Shown: in pieces, positions 7,240 to 15,602 of the stretch | Numbering within the stretch: the first letter of the stretch is position 1 | How the letters are laid out: the number at the start of each line of letters is the position of its first letter | From: UMGS1696 sp964623635 | GTDB lineage: Bacteria; Bacillota; Clostridia; Oscillospirales; CAG-272 | Reading direction: 5' to 3' | NCBI GenBank assembly: GCA_964623635.1 | Contig: CAZUUA010000006.1 | Coordinates: 1 to 64,000 of the forward strand | Length of the DNA stretch: 64,000 nucleotides | Notes under the pieces: generated by a model | Databases searched by the model: none | What the model saw: the letters and a program-made list of their open reading frames with translations, nothing else | What the model was told of the DNA's origin: nothing | Program-made: the position numbers and the translations under genes

Positions 7240-7337
7240 ACAAATCGGTAAAGGCAAGGGCGTTTTTGGGTGGGTCTCAAAGGGTCTTTGCCTTATTTGG
7301 TTTATACAATAGTCGATGTTGGAAAGAAGGAATGTAT

Positions 7338-8612
7338 ATGGCAAACTGTGCGATCGTAGGGATCAACTGGGGTGACGAAGGTAAAGGACGGATGGTCGAT
7401 TTGCTCACCGAACAATACGATGTGGTCGTCCGATATCAAGGCGGCGGCAATGCAGGACATACCGTTATCAACGACAAAGGAAAATTTGCACTGCATCTGC
7501 TGCCCTCCGGTATTTTCCGTGATGGCGTTACCAATATTTTGGGCAACGGTGTGGCACTGGATCCGGAGAATCTGTGGAGTGAAATGCAGGAAGTGATGGC
7601 AAAGGGTGTGCCGCTGACCCCGGACAACCTGAAGATCAGTGACCGTGCCTCTCTGCTGCTTCCCTGGCACCGGGATCTGGATGCACTGGAGGAAGCACGG
7701 CTGGCCGACAAAAAGTACGGCTCCACCAAGCAGGGCATCGCACCCTTCTATTCCGATAAATATCAAAAGAAAACCATTCTGGCAGGAGAGCTGTTCTATC
7801 CGGAGCATCTGAGAGAACATCTGACCGATCTGCTGGAATGGAAAAACCTGACCCTGACCGAGGTATACGGTGCCCAGCCGTACACCATGGAAAAGCTGGA
7901 GACTTGGCTTGATACCTACTGCGAAAAGATCAAGCCCTACATCTGTGACACCGGTGCATTTTTGCAGTCGGCACAGGACAGCGGCAAGGAGATCCTCTTT
8001 GAAGCACAGCTTGGCTCCCTCCGGGATCTGGACTACGGCATCTATCCGTACACCACCTCGTCCAATACCATGGCGGCCTATGCACCCATCGGTTCCGGTC
8101 TGCCGGGCGTGAAGATCGAAAACGTGATCGGCGTGGTCAAGGCGTACTCCACCTGTGTGGGCGAAGGTCCCTTTGTCAGCGAAATGTTTGGTGACGAAGC
8201 AGACGCACTGCGGCAGGCCGGTATGGAATACGGTGCCAAGACCGGTCGTCCCAGAAGAGTGGGTGCGCTGGATCTGGTGGCGACCCGGTACGGCGTATGG
8301 GTGCAAAATGCCACTGCCATTGCCTTGACCAAGCTGGACGTGCTCACGGGTATGGAAAAGATCCCGGTCTGCACGCAGTATATCGTGGATGGCAAAAAGA
8401 CCGACCGTTTCCCCTTCCCCTGTGCGCTGGCAGAGGCAAAGCCGGTCATCGAGTACATGGACGGTTGGCAGGACGATATTTCCGGTGTACGCACATGGGA
8501 AGAGCTGCCCCCGGCTGCACAGAACTATGTAACGTATATCGAGGAGCGTATCGGCTGCCGCATCCAGTATGTGTCGGTGGGACCGGAACGTGACAGTATC
8601 ATCATCCGATAA
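7338..8612 (+). CDS. purA: Adenylosuccinate synthetase
   Basis: A 424-residue enzyme that joins IMP and aspartate using GTP to make adenylosuccinate, the first committed AMP step. The GTP loop GDEGKG is at residues 12-17, QGGGNAGHTV follows, and TGRPRRVGALDLVATRY is the conserved C-terminal block. ATG 7338 follows AAGGA by about 7 bases; an in-frame ATG two codons upstream is a less likely alternative. It is the first gene of a four-gene operon ending with purB. nfnA starts 13 bases after it. Confidence 0.95.
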   Translation: MANCAIVGINWGDEGKGRMVDLLTEQYDVVVRYQGGGNAGHTVINDKGKFALHLLPSGIFRDGVTNILGNGVALDPENLWSEMQEVMAKGVPLTPDNLKISDRASLLLPWHRDLDALEEARLADKKYGSTKQGIAPFYSDKYQKKTILAGELFYPEHLREHLTDLLEWKNLTLTEVYGAQPYTMEKLETWLDTYCEKIKPYICDTGAFLQSAQDSGKEILFEAQLGSLRDLDYGIYPYTTSSNTMAAYAPIGSGLPGVKIENVIGVVKAYSTCVGEGPFVSEMFGDEADALRQAGMEYGAKTGRPRRVGALDLVATRYGVWVQNATAIALTKLDVLTGMEKIPVCTQYIVDGKKTDRFPFPCALAEAKPVIEYMDGWQDDISGVRTWEELPPAAQNYVTYIEERIGCRIQYVSVGPERDSIIIR

Positions 8613-8625
8613 AGGAGAAAACAAC

Positions 8626-9492
8626 GTGGCGTATCAAATACTCAGAAAAGAAAACCTGTGTCCGCAGATCTTCCTCATGGAGATCGACGCACCACTGGTG
8701 GCAAAAAAAGCGGAACCGGGACAATTCATCATCCTGCGTATCGATGAAATGGGAGAACGGGTGCCCTTTACCGTGGCTGATTTTGATCGGGAAAAGGGCA
8801 GCGTGACCATCATCGTTCAGGCCGTAGGCAAGACCACCAGAGCACTGTCGCAGCTGGAGACCGGGGACACCATTTTGGATTTCGCCGGTCCTCTGGGTAT
8901 GCCTACCAAGCTGGACGGCCTGAAAAAGGTGGCTGTCATCGGCGGTGGTCTGGGCAATGCCATTGCATATCCCCAGGCGAAAAAGCTCCACGCTATGGGC
9001 GCCGACGTGACCATGATCGCCGGGTTCCGCAGTACCGATTTCATCATTCTGGAAAAAGAAATGCAGGCAGTGTCCGACCGGCTCATCATCACCACGGACG
9101 ATGGCTCCAACGGAACGAAGGGCTTTGTCACCGATCGGCTGGGTGAGCTGCTGAACGACGGCGAGCGCTTTGACGAGGTGCTGGCGGTGGGGCCTCTTAT
9201 GATGATGCGTGCCGTATGCAGACTGACCGAAGGCTACCACATTCCCACCACCGTATCCATGAACCCGGTCATGATCGATGGCACCGGGATGTGCGGCGGC
9301 TGTCGGGTGATCGTGGACGGCAAGCCCCGGTTTGCCTGCGTGGACGGCCCCGACTTTGATGGTCATCTCATCGACTGGGACGCAGCGATCCAGCGGCAGC
9401 AAATGTTCAAGGCACAGGAAAAACGGGCTTGTGAAGAAGGGGAATGCCGTATCAGTACGAGCTGCGAAAGAGGGGAGAAGCAAAATGGCTGA
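8626..9492 (+). CDS. nfnA: NfnA: FAD/NAD-binding small subunit of NADH-dependent ferredoxin:NADP oxidoreductase
   Basis: A 288-residue protein of the sulfide dehydrogenase / dihydroorotate dehydrogenase electron-transfer family. An N-terminal FAD-binding barrel (EPGQFIILRI, VPFTVADFD) is followed by an NAD-binding domain (VAVIGGGLGNAIAYPQAK). The C-terminal Cys block (GMCGGCRV...FACVDGPDFDGH) binds a [2Fe-2S] cluster. Next to a GltA-like flavoprotein this is the NfnAB arrangement, which couples NADPH, NADH and ferredoxin by flavin-based bifurcation. The start is GTG 8626, eight bases after AAAGGAG; the nearest upstream ATG lies inside purA and gives a poor N-terminus. It overlaps nfnB by 8 bases. 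Confidence 0.88.
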   Translation: MAYQILRKENLCPQIFLMEIDAPLVAKKAEPGQFIILRIDEMGERVPFTVADFDREKGSVTIIVQAVGKTTRALSQLETGDTILDFAGPLGMPTKLDGLKKVAVIGGGLGNAIAYPQAKKLHAMGADVTMIAGFRSTDFIILEKEMQAVSDRLIITTDDGSNGTKGFVTDRLGELLNDGERFDEVLAVGPLMMMRAVCRLTEGYHIPTTVSMNPVMIDGTGMCGGCRVIVDGKPRFACVDGPDFDGHLIDWDAAIQRQQMFKAQEKRACEEGECRISTSCERGEKQNG

Positions 9493-10885
9493 ACAAGTGA
9501 AGCGAGTACCCATGCCGGAGCAGGAACCCTGTGTGCGGAACCAAAATTTTGAAGAAGTGACCACCGGCTACACACCGGAGATGGCCATGGCAGAAGCGGC
9601 CCGTTGCCTGAACTGCAAGAACAAGCCCTGCATGAAGGGATGTCCCGTATCGGTCAAGATCCCGGAATTTATCGCCCTTGTAGCAGCCGGGGAATTTGAT
9701 GCGGCCTACGATAAGATCACCGAGACCAATGCGCTGCCTGCCATCTGCGGCCGTGTATGTCCCCAGGAAAAGCAGTGTGAGTCCGGCTGTATCCGTGGTG
9801 TCAAAGGCGAAGCGGTTGCCATTGGCAGACTGGAACGGTTCGTGGCCGATTACCATATGGCCAAAGGGCAGGCGCAGGACAAGATCGTCATGCCGCCGAA
9901 GAACGGAAAGAAGGTTGCCGTGGTGGGTTCGGGTCCGTCCGGGCTTACCTGTGCCGGAGACCTTGCCAAGCTGGGCTATGACGTGACCATTTACGAAGCC
10001 TTCCATACGGCCGGTGGTGTGCTCATGTACGGGATTCCGGAATTCCGTTTGCCTAAGGCCATCGTGCAAAAGGAGATCGACAAGCTGCGGCAGTATGGTG
10101 TCCACATCGAGACCAACACCATCATCGGCAGGACCTTGTTCGTGGATGAACTGCTAAACGACATGGGCTATAGTGCCGTGTACATCGCATCCGGTGCCGG
10201 TCTGCCGTCGTTTTTGGGCATCGACGGGGAAGTGCTGAACGGCGTGCTGTCTGCCAACGAATTTTTAACCCGGATCAACCTGATGAAGGGCTACCGGTTC
10301 CCGAGGTACGATACGCCCGTGTACTGCGGCAAAAACGTGGCAGTGTTCGGCGGCGGTAACGTGGCCATGGACGCTGCCCGGTGTGCCAAGAGACTGGGTG
10401 CGGAACACGTGTATATCCTGTATCGCCGTGGCAGAGAAGAGCTACCGGCTCGTGCCGAAGAAGCCGTACACGCCGAAGAAGAGGGGATCGAGTTCCATTT
10501 TCTGGAAAATCCGACCCGGTTCATCGGAGACGAAAAGGGTTGGCTGACCGGCGTGGAGCTGACCCGGATGGAGCTGGGCGAACCGGATGCCAGCGGCAGA
10601 AGAAGACCGTCGGCTGTGGCTGGCTCGGAGCATATCCTGCCCATCGATACCGCCATCATCGCCATCGGACAGACCCCCAATCCGCTGATCAAAAAGACCA
10701 CCGAAGGACTGGAGACCAATGCACGTGGCTGTATCGTAGCCGATGAAGTGGGCGCCACCTCACGTGCCTTTGTGTACGCCGGTGGAGATGCTGTGACCGG
10801 TGCGGCAACGGTGATCCTGGCCATGGGTGCCGGGAAGACTGCCGCCGCTGCCATCGATGCCAAGTTACAGGAGTGTGTACAATGA
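9485..10885 (+). CDS. nfnB: NfnB: large subunit of NADH-dependent ferredoxin:NADP oxidoreductase (GltA-type)
   Basis: A 466-residue flavoprotein. The N-terminus carries two four-Cys iron-sulfur motifs: CLNCKNKPCMKGCPV and the pattern around ICGRVCPQEKQCESGC. The FAD motif is VAVVGSGPSGLTCAGDLAKL, and the NADPH-binding domain carries VAVFGGGNVAMDAAR. A C-terminal GGDAVTGAATVILAMGAG block completes FAD binding. The sequence also fits the glutamate synthase small subunit, but no gltB is nearby and the adjacent nfnA makes NfnB the better call. Its stop overlaps the purB start (ATGA). Confidence 0.9.
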   Translation: MAEQVKRVPMPEQEPCVRNQNFEEVTTGYTPEMAMAEAARCLNCKNKPCMKGCPVSVKIPEFIALVAAGEFDAAYDKITETNALPAICGRVCPQEKQCESGCIRGVKGEAVAIGRLERFVADYHMAKGQAQDKIVMPPKNGKKVAVVGSGPSGLTCAGDLAKLGYDVTIYEAFHTAGGVLMYGIPEFRLPKAIVQKEIDKLRQYGVHIETNTIIGRTLFVDELLNDMGYSAVYIASGAGLPSFLGIDGEVLNGVLSANEFLTRINLMKGYRFPRYDTPVYCGKNVAVFGGGNVAMDAARCAKRLGAEHVYILYRRGREELPARAEEAVHAEEEGIEFHFLENPTRFIGDEKGWLTGVELTRMELGEPDASGRRRPSAVAGSEHILPIDTAIIAIGQTPNPLIKKTTEGLETNARGCIVADEVGATSRAFVYAGGDAVTGAATVILAMGAGKTAAAAIDAKLQECVQ

Positions 10886-12297
10886 CAGATCGTTATGAAT
10901 CGCCGCTTTCTACCCGATACGCTTCCGACTATATGCTGCACCTGTTTTCGTCCGATATGCGGTACCAGACCTGGCGCAGACTGTGGACAGCGCTGGCCGA
11001 CGCCGAACAGAAGTTAGGTCTGCCCATCACAGAGGAACAGGTGGCGGAGCTGGCGGCGCACATCACGGATATCGACTACGACTGTGTACGGGCACGGGAA
11101 AAAGAAGTGCGGCACGATGTGATGGCTCACGTGTATGCCTATGGCAAGGTGGCACCGACCGCCGCCGGGATCATCCATTTGGGTGCCACCAGCTGCTACG
11201 TGACGGACAACGCCGACCTGATCCTGTACCGGGACGGGCTGACCTATCTCCGTGGACAACTGCTGACCGTCGTGGCTCACCTGGCCGATTTTGCCGAAAA
11301 ATACAAAGCCACACCTACCCTTGGCTATACCCACTACCAGCCGGCACAGCTGGTGACGGTGGGCAAGCGTGCGACCCTTTGGATGCAGGATTTTCTCTCC
11401 GACCTCGATGAGATTGAATTTGCTATCCAAAATATTCGCTTCTTAGGCTGTCGTGGCACCACCGGTACGGAAGCCAGCTTTGTGGATCTGTTTGGCGGGG
11501 ACAACGACAAGATCGACGAAATGAACCGCATGATCGCCGAGCAGTTTGGTTTTACCGAATGCTTTGCCGTGTGCGGACAGACCTATCCTCGCAAGGTGGA
11601 CAGCCGGATCCTGAACGCCCTGTCCGCCGTGGCACAGAGCTGCTATCGGATGGCAAACGACATTCGTCTGCTCCAGCACGACCGGCAGGTGGAAGAACCC
11701 TTTGAAAAAGACCAGATCGGCTCCTCTGCCATGGCGTACAAACGCAATCCCATGCGCTGTGAACGGATCTGCTCCCTGTCCCGGTACCTGATGGCCGACG
11801 CTGCCAACGCACCTATGACCGCTTCGACCCAGTGGCTGGAACGCACGCTGGACGACTCTGCCAACCGGCGTATCTCTCTGCCGGAAGGATTTTTGTGCTG
11901 TGATGCGATCCTGCGGCTGGCACAAAACGTCACCGATGGGCTGCACGTGAACGAGAAGATCATCGATCGCACTGTGCGGGAATACCTGCCCTTTATCGCC
12001 ACGGAGAACCTGATGATGGAAGCCGTAAAGCGTGGTGGAGACAGGCAACAGATCCACGAGATCATCCGCCGCTGCTCCATGGAAGCCACTGCCAAAATGA
12101 AGGACGGCGAAAGCTGTGACCTGCTTGCCCGACTGGCAAAGGAAGAGGCCTTTGGTATGACGGAAGCGGAAATGGAAGCACTACTGACCCCGGCAGATTA
12201 CATTGGTCGCTGCCCGGAACAGGTTATGACCTATGTGTCAAGCATTCGTCCTTTGTTGGAGGGCGCTGCCAAGAACGATGTGCAGATAGAATTGTAA
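10882..12297 (+). CDS. purB: Adenylosuccinate lyase
   Basis: A 471-residue enzyme of the fumarase/aspartase superfamily that removes fumarate from adenylosuccinate and SAICAR. LGATSCYVTDN, LGYTHYQPAQLVTVGKR and the superfamily signature GSSAMAYKRNP (near residue 280) are present. ATG 10882 overlaps the nfnB stop; CAGGAG is 9 bases upstream. It is the last gene of purA-nfnA-nfnB-purB, so the two enzymes that convert IMP to AMP flank the redox complex. A terminator-like hairpin follows. Confidence 0.95.
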   Translation: MTDRYESPLSTRYASDYMLHLFSSDMRYQTWRRLWTALADAEQKLGLPITEEQVAELAAHITDIDYDCVRAREKEVRHDVMAHVYAYGKVAPTAAGIIHLGATSCYVTDNADLILYRDGLTYLRGQLLTVVAHLADFAEKYKATPTLGYTHYQPAQLVTVGKRATLWMQDFLSDLDEIEFAIQNIRFLGCRGTTGTEASFVDLFGGDNDKIDEMNRMIAEQFGFTECFAVCGQTYPRKVDSRILNALSAVAQSCYRMANDIRLLQHDRQVEEPFEKDQIGSSAMAYKRNPMRCERICSLSRYLMADAANAPMTASTQWLERTLDDSANRRISLPEGFLCCDAILRLAQNVTDGLHVNEKIIDRTVREYLPFIATENLMMEAVKRGGDRQQIHEIIRRCSMEATAKMKDGESCDLLARLAKEEAFGMTEAEMEALLTPADYIGRCPEQVMTYVSSIRPLLEGAAKNDVQIEL

Positions 12298-12361
12298 TAG
12301 AGAAAGAGATCCTTTTCAGTGAAGTGCCCAAAAGTTTGGATAAAAATCAAATAGTTTACAG

Positions 12362-12396
12362 ATGAGCTTGGTGTTGAACTGAGCTCATTCCTTTTT
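12362..12396 (+). terminator. Terminator of the purA-purB operon
   Basis: ATGAGCT (12362-12368) pairs with AGCTCAT (12382-12388), followed by a T-rich stretch. Confidence 0.75.
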
Positions 12397-12422
12397 GGAT
12401 GGTAAGAAACCGGGGTACCCTC

Positions 12423-12451
12423 TTGCAATTTTGCAAGAAATATGGTATACT
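12423..12451 (+). promoter_or_regulatory. Promoter of CapA-like gene
   Basis: TTGCAA (12423-12428), 17-base spacer, TATACT (12446-12451). Confidence 0.75.
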
Positions 12452-12487
12452 GATACCTATATACGATACAGAAGGAGAGAAACGGAC

Positions 12488-13525
12488 GTGACCATCAAGG
12501 ATACCATGCTGTGCAAACGGATCGGTGGGGTGGCAGTGCTGGTGCTGCTGACCGGAGGCGTGATCCTGCAAAACCTGTTTTCCGCCGGTGGGAACTACCA
12601 GCCCATGCAGTCGGGTGGTACAGTGCTGTCCCAGTCTGCCCCGGAGGAAGATCTGGCCGGGATCCCGGAGCCTGCCGATGCCCAAAAGGTGGTACAGCTG
12701 AGCTTTGTGGGCAACTGCATCATCGGTTCCATGCTGGGCAGCAGTGCCTACGGTACCTTCAATGCGCTGTTGGATTCGGCAGGACCGGGCTATTTTTTTG
12801 AAAAAGTCGAACCCATCTTAGCGGAAGACGATTGGACGATCTGTGCGCTGGGCAGTGTGCTGGGCGACGGAGACTACACGCCGGTGGAAAAGGACGCAAA
12901 CGAGCTGGTGTGGTATCGTGCCCCTGCTACAGGTGCTGCGGTCCTGACAGAGGGCAGTGTGGAGGTAGTCTCCCTGGCGACAGACCACACCTGGGACTAT
13001 GGCGAAGCAGGCTACAACGATACCATTGTCGCACTGGAAAATGGTGGCCTTCTCTGGGGAAATGACGAAAAGGCCGTGTATCTGGAAAAAGGCGGCATCC
13101 GTATGGGATTGTATCTGTGTACCTTCCGGGACGAAGAGACGGATCTGCCTCGGATCCTTGCATGGTTGGAGAGCGCCAAAGAGACCTGTGACCTGTTGGT
13201 GGTGTATCCCCATGGGCACCTGAACACCGAACCAACAGCAGAAAATGTGCTGACTGCCTACCGTACCATGATCGACAGCGGCGCCGACCTGGTGCTGGGT
13301 TCTCACGATACGGCTGTTGTGGAACCGTACATATACAGCGGTGGCGTGATCATGCCGTCTTTGGGCAGCTTTCTTTCCGGTGACACACGCTTTCCGGAGA
13401 AGGACACCGGCATCCTTCGCCTGAAGCTGCTCTGCGACGAGGACGCCATTGCATCCTGGGAATGGGAGTGGATCCCGGTGCTGGCCTACGAAAACCCTTG
13501 GCAGCCGATTGTCGCCAACGAATGA
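12488..13525 (+). CDS. Membrane-anchored CapA-family protein
   Basis: A 345-residue protein with an N-terminal membrane anchor (about residues 12-33) followed by a CapA domain. CapA-family traits visible are VQLSFVGNCIIG near the start of the domain, HTWDYGEAGYNDTI, YPHGHLNTEPTAENVLTAYRTM-type spacing with GADLVLGSHDTAV, and IMPSLGSFL. The canonical blocks are altered: HWG.E is HGHLN and GHHPH is GSHDT, so metal ligands may be partly lost. Family members act in poly-gamma-glutamate capsule synthesis, but no capB or capC is nearby. GTG 12488 is chosen because AAGGAGAG lies 9 bases upstream. Confidence 0.75.
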   Translation: MTIKDTMLCKRIGGVAVLVLLTGGVILQNLFSAGGNYQPMQSGGTVLSQSAPEEDLAGIPEPADAQKVVQLSFVGNCIIGSMLGSSAYGTFNALLDSAGPGYFFEKVEPILAEDDWTICALGSVLGDGDYTPVEKDANELVWYRAPATGAAVLTEGSVEVVSLATDHTWDYGEAGYNDTIVALENGGLLWGNDEKAVYLEKGGIRMGLYLCTFRDEETDLPRILAWLESAKETCDLLVVYPHGHLNTEPTAENVLTAYRTMIDSGADLVLGSHDTAVVEPYIYSGGVIMPSLGSFLSGDTRFPEKDTGILRLKLLCDEDAIASWEWEWIPVLAYENPWQPIVANE

Positions 13526-13633
13526 TTTTTGCCATCGGTGTATACCTGCCGCTTCCCTTGGTCATACTACCTTTGGAAAGCTTCTCTGTGTGATAGAGGG
13601 CTTTCACATTCGTATTTGCTGAGGTGTATGATC

Positions 13634-13828
13634 ATGGAAACCAAAAAGCCAAACCACTGCATTTCCTGCTCTGTGAAGAACTGTGCCCACCATGCCCAGA
13701 CCGAAAACTACTGCTCTTTGGAAAAGGTCGTCATCGGTACCCACGAAAAGAACCCCACAGTGGTACAATGCGTGGACTGTGAATCCTTTGTGCTGTGCAA
13801 CAATGCCTGTGGCTGCAACTGCAAATAA
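13634..13828 (+). CDS. DUF1540 cysteine-rich small protein
   Basis: A 64-residue protein with nine cysteines, mostly in CxxC-like spacing (CISCSVKNC, CSLEKV, CVDCESF, CNNACGCNC). The middle fits DUF1540, a probable metal-binding module found in Clostridia, often in sporulating species. The C-terminal CNNACGCNCK is richer in Cys than usual. ATG 13634 is preferred over ATG 13628, since GAGG at 13621 is better spaced. No function is known. A strong terminator follows. Confidence 0.75.
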   Translation: METKKPNHCISCSVKNCAHHAQTENYCSLEKVVIGTHEKNPTVVQCVDCESFVLCNNACGCNCK

Positions 13829-13848
13829 TCGAGCCTTCCTGTGACAAA

Positions 13849-13891
13849 GCCGCCATTTTTCTGCGATCCTGTGGAAAAGTGGCGGTTTTTT
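13849..13891 (+). terminator. Terminator after DUF1540 gene
   Basis: GCCGCCA (13849-13855) pairs with TGGCGG (13880-13885), then six Ts. Confidence 0.88.
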
Positions 13892-13913
13892 CATGGAATT
13901 TTGCAAAAAACGC

Positions 13914-13941
13914 TTGTATTATGCCGGAAATATGGTACAAT
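13914..13941 (+). promoter_or_regulatory. Promoter of the sugar operon (ROK kinase first)
   Basis: TTGTAT (13914-13919), 16-base spacer, TACAAT (13936-13941). Confidence 0.65.
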
Positions 13942-13975
13942 ATAGGAAAACGAAAACATACCCTGGAGGTTCAAT

Positions 13976-14929
13976 ATGTACCTTGGAATCGATATAGGCG
14001 GTACCAAATGCGCCTTGGTGCTGGGCAGAAAAGACGGCACCATCGTCGAAAAGATCAAATTTGCAACAGAGGACGTGCAGACCACGCTGGAAAAGATCCT
14101 GCAAACTGCAGAGGAGCTGGCGAAAAAAAGCCCGGAGAAAGTCGAGTCCGTGGGGGTCAGCTGCGGCGGTCCGCTGGATTCCCGTACCGGCGTGATCCTG
14201 TCGCCACCGAATCTGCCGGGCTGGGATCATATCGAGATCAATCGGCTGCTGCGGGAACGGCTGGGTATACCGGCCTATCTGTGCAACGATGCCAACGCCT
14301 GTGCCCTGGCAGAATGGAAGTACGGCGCCGGTGTGGGTACGGAAAATATGCTGTTTCTCACCTTTGGCACCGGCATGGGTGCAGGGCTGGTGCTGAACGG
14401 ACGGCTGTACAGCGGTGCTTCCGATATGGCCGGTGAGATCGGTCACGTGCGCATGGCAGACCACGGTCCCGTAGGCTATGGCAAGGCAGGCTCCTTTGAA
14501 GGCTTTTGCAGCGGCGGTGGCCTAGCCCAGATCGGCAAGACCATCGCCATGGAACGGTTCCAGCAGGGCAAAAGCTGCTCCTATTGCGAGAGCCTTGTCC
14601 ACATGGACGAGATCACAGCCCGTTCCATCGCCATGGCCGCACGAGAGGGACATGAGGACGCCATCCACGTATACGACATTTGCGCCGAAAAATTGGGTGC
14701 AGGATTGGCGATCCTTGTTGACGTGCTGAACCCGGAGCGGATCGTGCTGGGCTCTATCTATATGCGGGACAGTGCGCTGCTGTGTGACCGGATGCAGGCG
14801 GTATTGCGGCGGGAATGCTTGCCTCTGTCGTACAAGGCAGTGGAAGTGGTGCCTGCTATGCTGGAAGAAAACATCGGCGATATCGCAGCCCTGACTGTAG
14901 CCGCCGAAGGGCACACCTGGACTCTGTGA
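13976..14929 (+). CDS. ROK-family sugar kinase
   Basis: A 317-residue cytoplasmic kinase of the ROK family. GIDIGGTK (residues 4-11) and the phosphate-2 region FGTGMGAGLVLNGRLY bind ATP. NDANACALAEWKYGAG carries the catalytic Asp, and GEIGHVRM the conserved His. The ROK zinc motif CxCGxxGCxE is absent: the loop reads GYGKAGSFEGFCSGGG instead, as in a subgroup of glucokinase-like ROK proteins. It is the first gene of a tight operon with a SIS isomerase, a GH78-type hydrolase and a glycyl-radical activase. The sugar could be glucose, N-acetylmannosamine or another hexose. Confidence 0.82.
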   Translation: MYLGIDIGGTKCALVLGRKDGTIVEKIKFATEDVQTTLEKILQTAEELAKKSPEKVESVGVSCGGPLDSRTGVILSPPNLPGWDHIEINRLLRERLGIPAYLCNDANACALAEWKYGAGVGTENMLFLTFGTGMGAGLVLNGRLYSGASDMAGEIGHVRMADHGPVGYGKAGSFEGFCSGGGLAQIGKTIAMERFQQGKSCSYCESLVHMDEITARSIAMAAREGHEDAIHVYDICAEKLGAGLAILVDVLNPERIVLGSIYMRDSALLCDRMQAVLRRECLPLSYKAVEVVPAMLEENIGDIAALTVAAEGHTWTL

Positions 14930-14951
14930 CTTAAGAAAGGATATACATGCC

Positions 14952-15590
14952 ATGGAAATACAGATTTTGACAGACCGCTATCCCAGCCTGACCGTGTGTG
15001 CCGGGGATATCGTAGCTGCCTATGAAAAGATGCTGGCTTGCTGTCAAAGCGGCGGTAAGATGCTGTTTTGCGGTAACGGCGGCAGTGCGGCCGATGCAGA
15101 ACATATCGTAGGGGAACTGATGAAGGGCTTTCTTTTGAAGCGTCCACCGGTACAAAAGGACAGAGACGCCTTTGCCGCCTGTTTCCCGGAGGATGCTGCC
15201 TATTTTGCCGCCAACCTGCAGCGTGGGATCCCGGCCATTTCGCTGGTGTCCCAGAGCGCTGTACAGACCGCATTCAACAACGATGTTGCCGCCGACATGG
15301 TCTACGCCCAGCAGGTGTACGGCTACGGACGACCGGGAGATCTGGTCATGGGGATCACCACCTCCGGCAATTCGAAAAATGTTGTGAACGCCATGAAGGT
15401 GGCAAAGTCCATGGGACTGACCACCATCGGTCTCACCGGTGCCAAGGAATCGGCGCTGTCTGCCATTTGTGACGTGACCATCCGGGTACCACAGACCGAG
15501 ACCTATATGGTACAGGAGCTGCATTTGCCGGTATACCATTGGCTTTGTGCCGCACTGGAAGACACCATCTTTGCCGCTGACGAACAGTGA
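14952..15590 (+). CDS. SIS-domain phosphosugar isomerase (GmhA-like)
   Basis: A 212-residue SIS protein related to sedoheptulose-7-phosphate isomerase. FCGNGGSAADAEHIVGEL is the family hallmark, and GITTSGNSKNVVNAM is the phosphosugar-binding Ser/Thr loop. Residues QELHLPVYHWLC fit the GmhA C-terminus. An extra segment (KRPPVQKDRDAFAACFP) follows helix 1. No other heptose genes (gmhB, hldE) are near, so the substrate is more likely a sugar phosphate of this operon. It starts 22 bases after the ROK kinase. Confidence 0.8.
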   Translation: MEIQILTDRYPSLTVCAGDIVAAYEKMLACCQSGGKMLFCGNGGSAADAEHIVGELMKGFLLKRPPVQKDRDAFAACFPEDAAYFAANLQRGIPAISLVSQSAVQTAFNNDVAADMVYAQQVYGYGRPGDLVMGITTSGNSKNVVNAMKVAKSMGLTTIGLTGAKESALSAICDVTIRVPQTETYMVQELHLPVYHWLCAALEDTIFAADEQ

Positions 15591-15602
15591 GGAGGTACAC
15601 TT

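Noticed and set aside
9485..10885. Glutamate synthase small subunit
   Set aside because: The domain layout is the same, but no large subunit is nearby and the partner gene is nfnA, so NfnB is the better call.
14952..15590. GmhA of lipopolysaccharide heptose synthesis
   Set aside because: No other heptose genes are present, and the host appears Gram-positive; kept only as GmhA-like.
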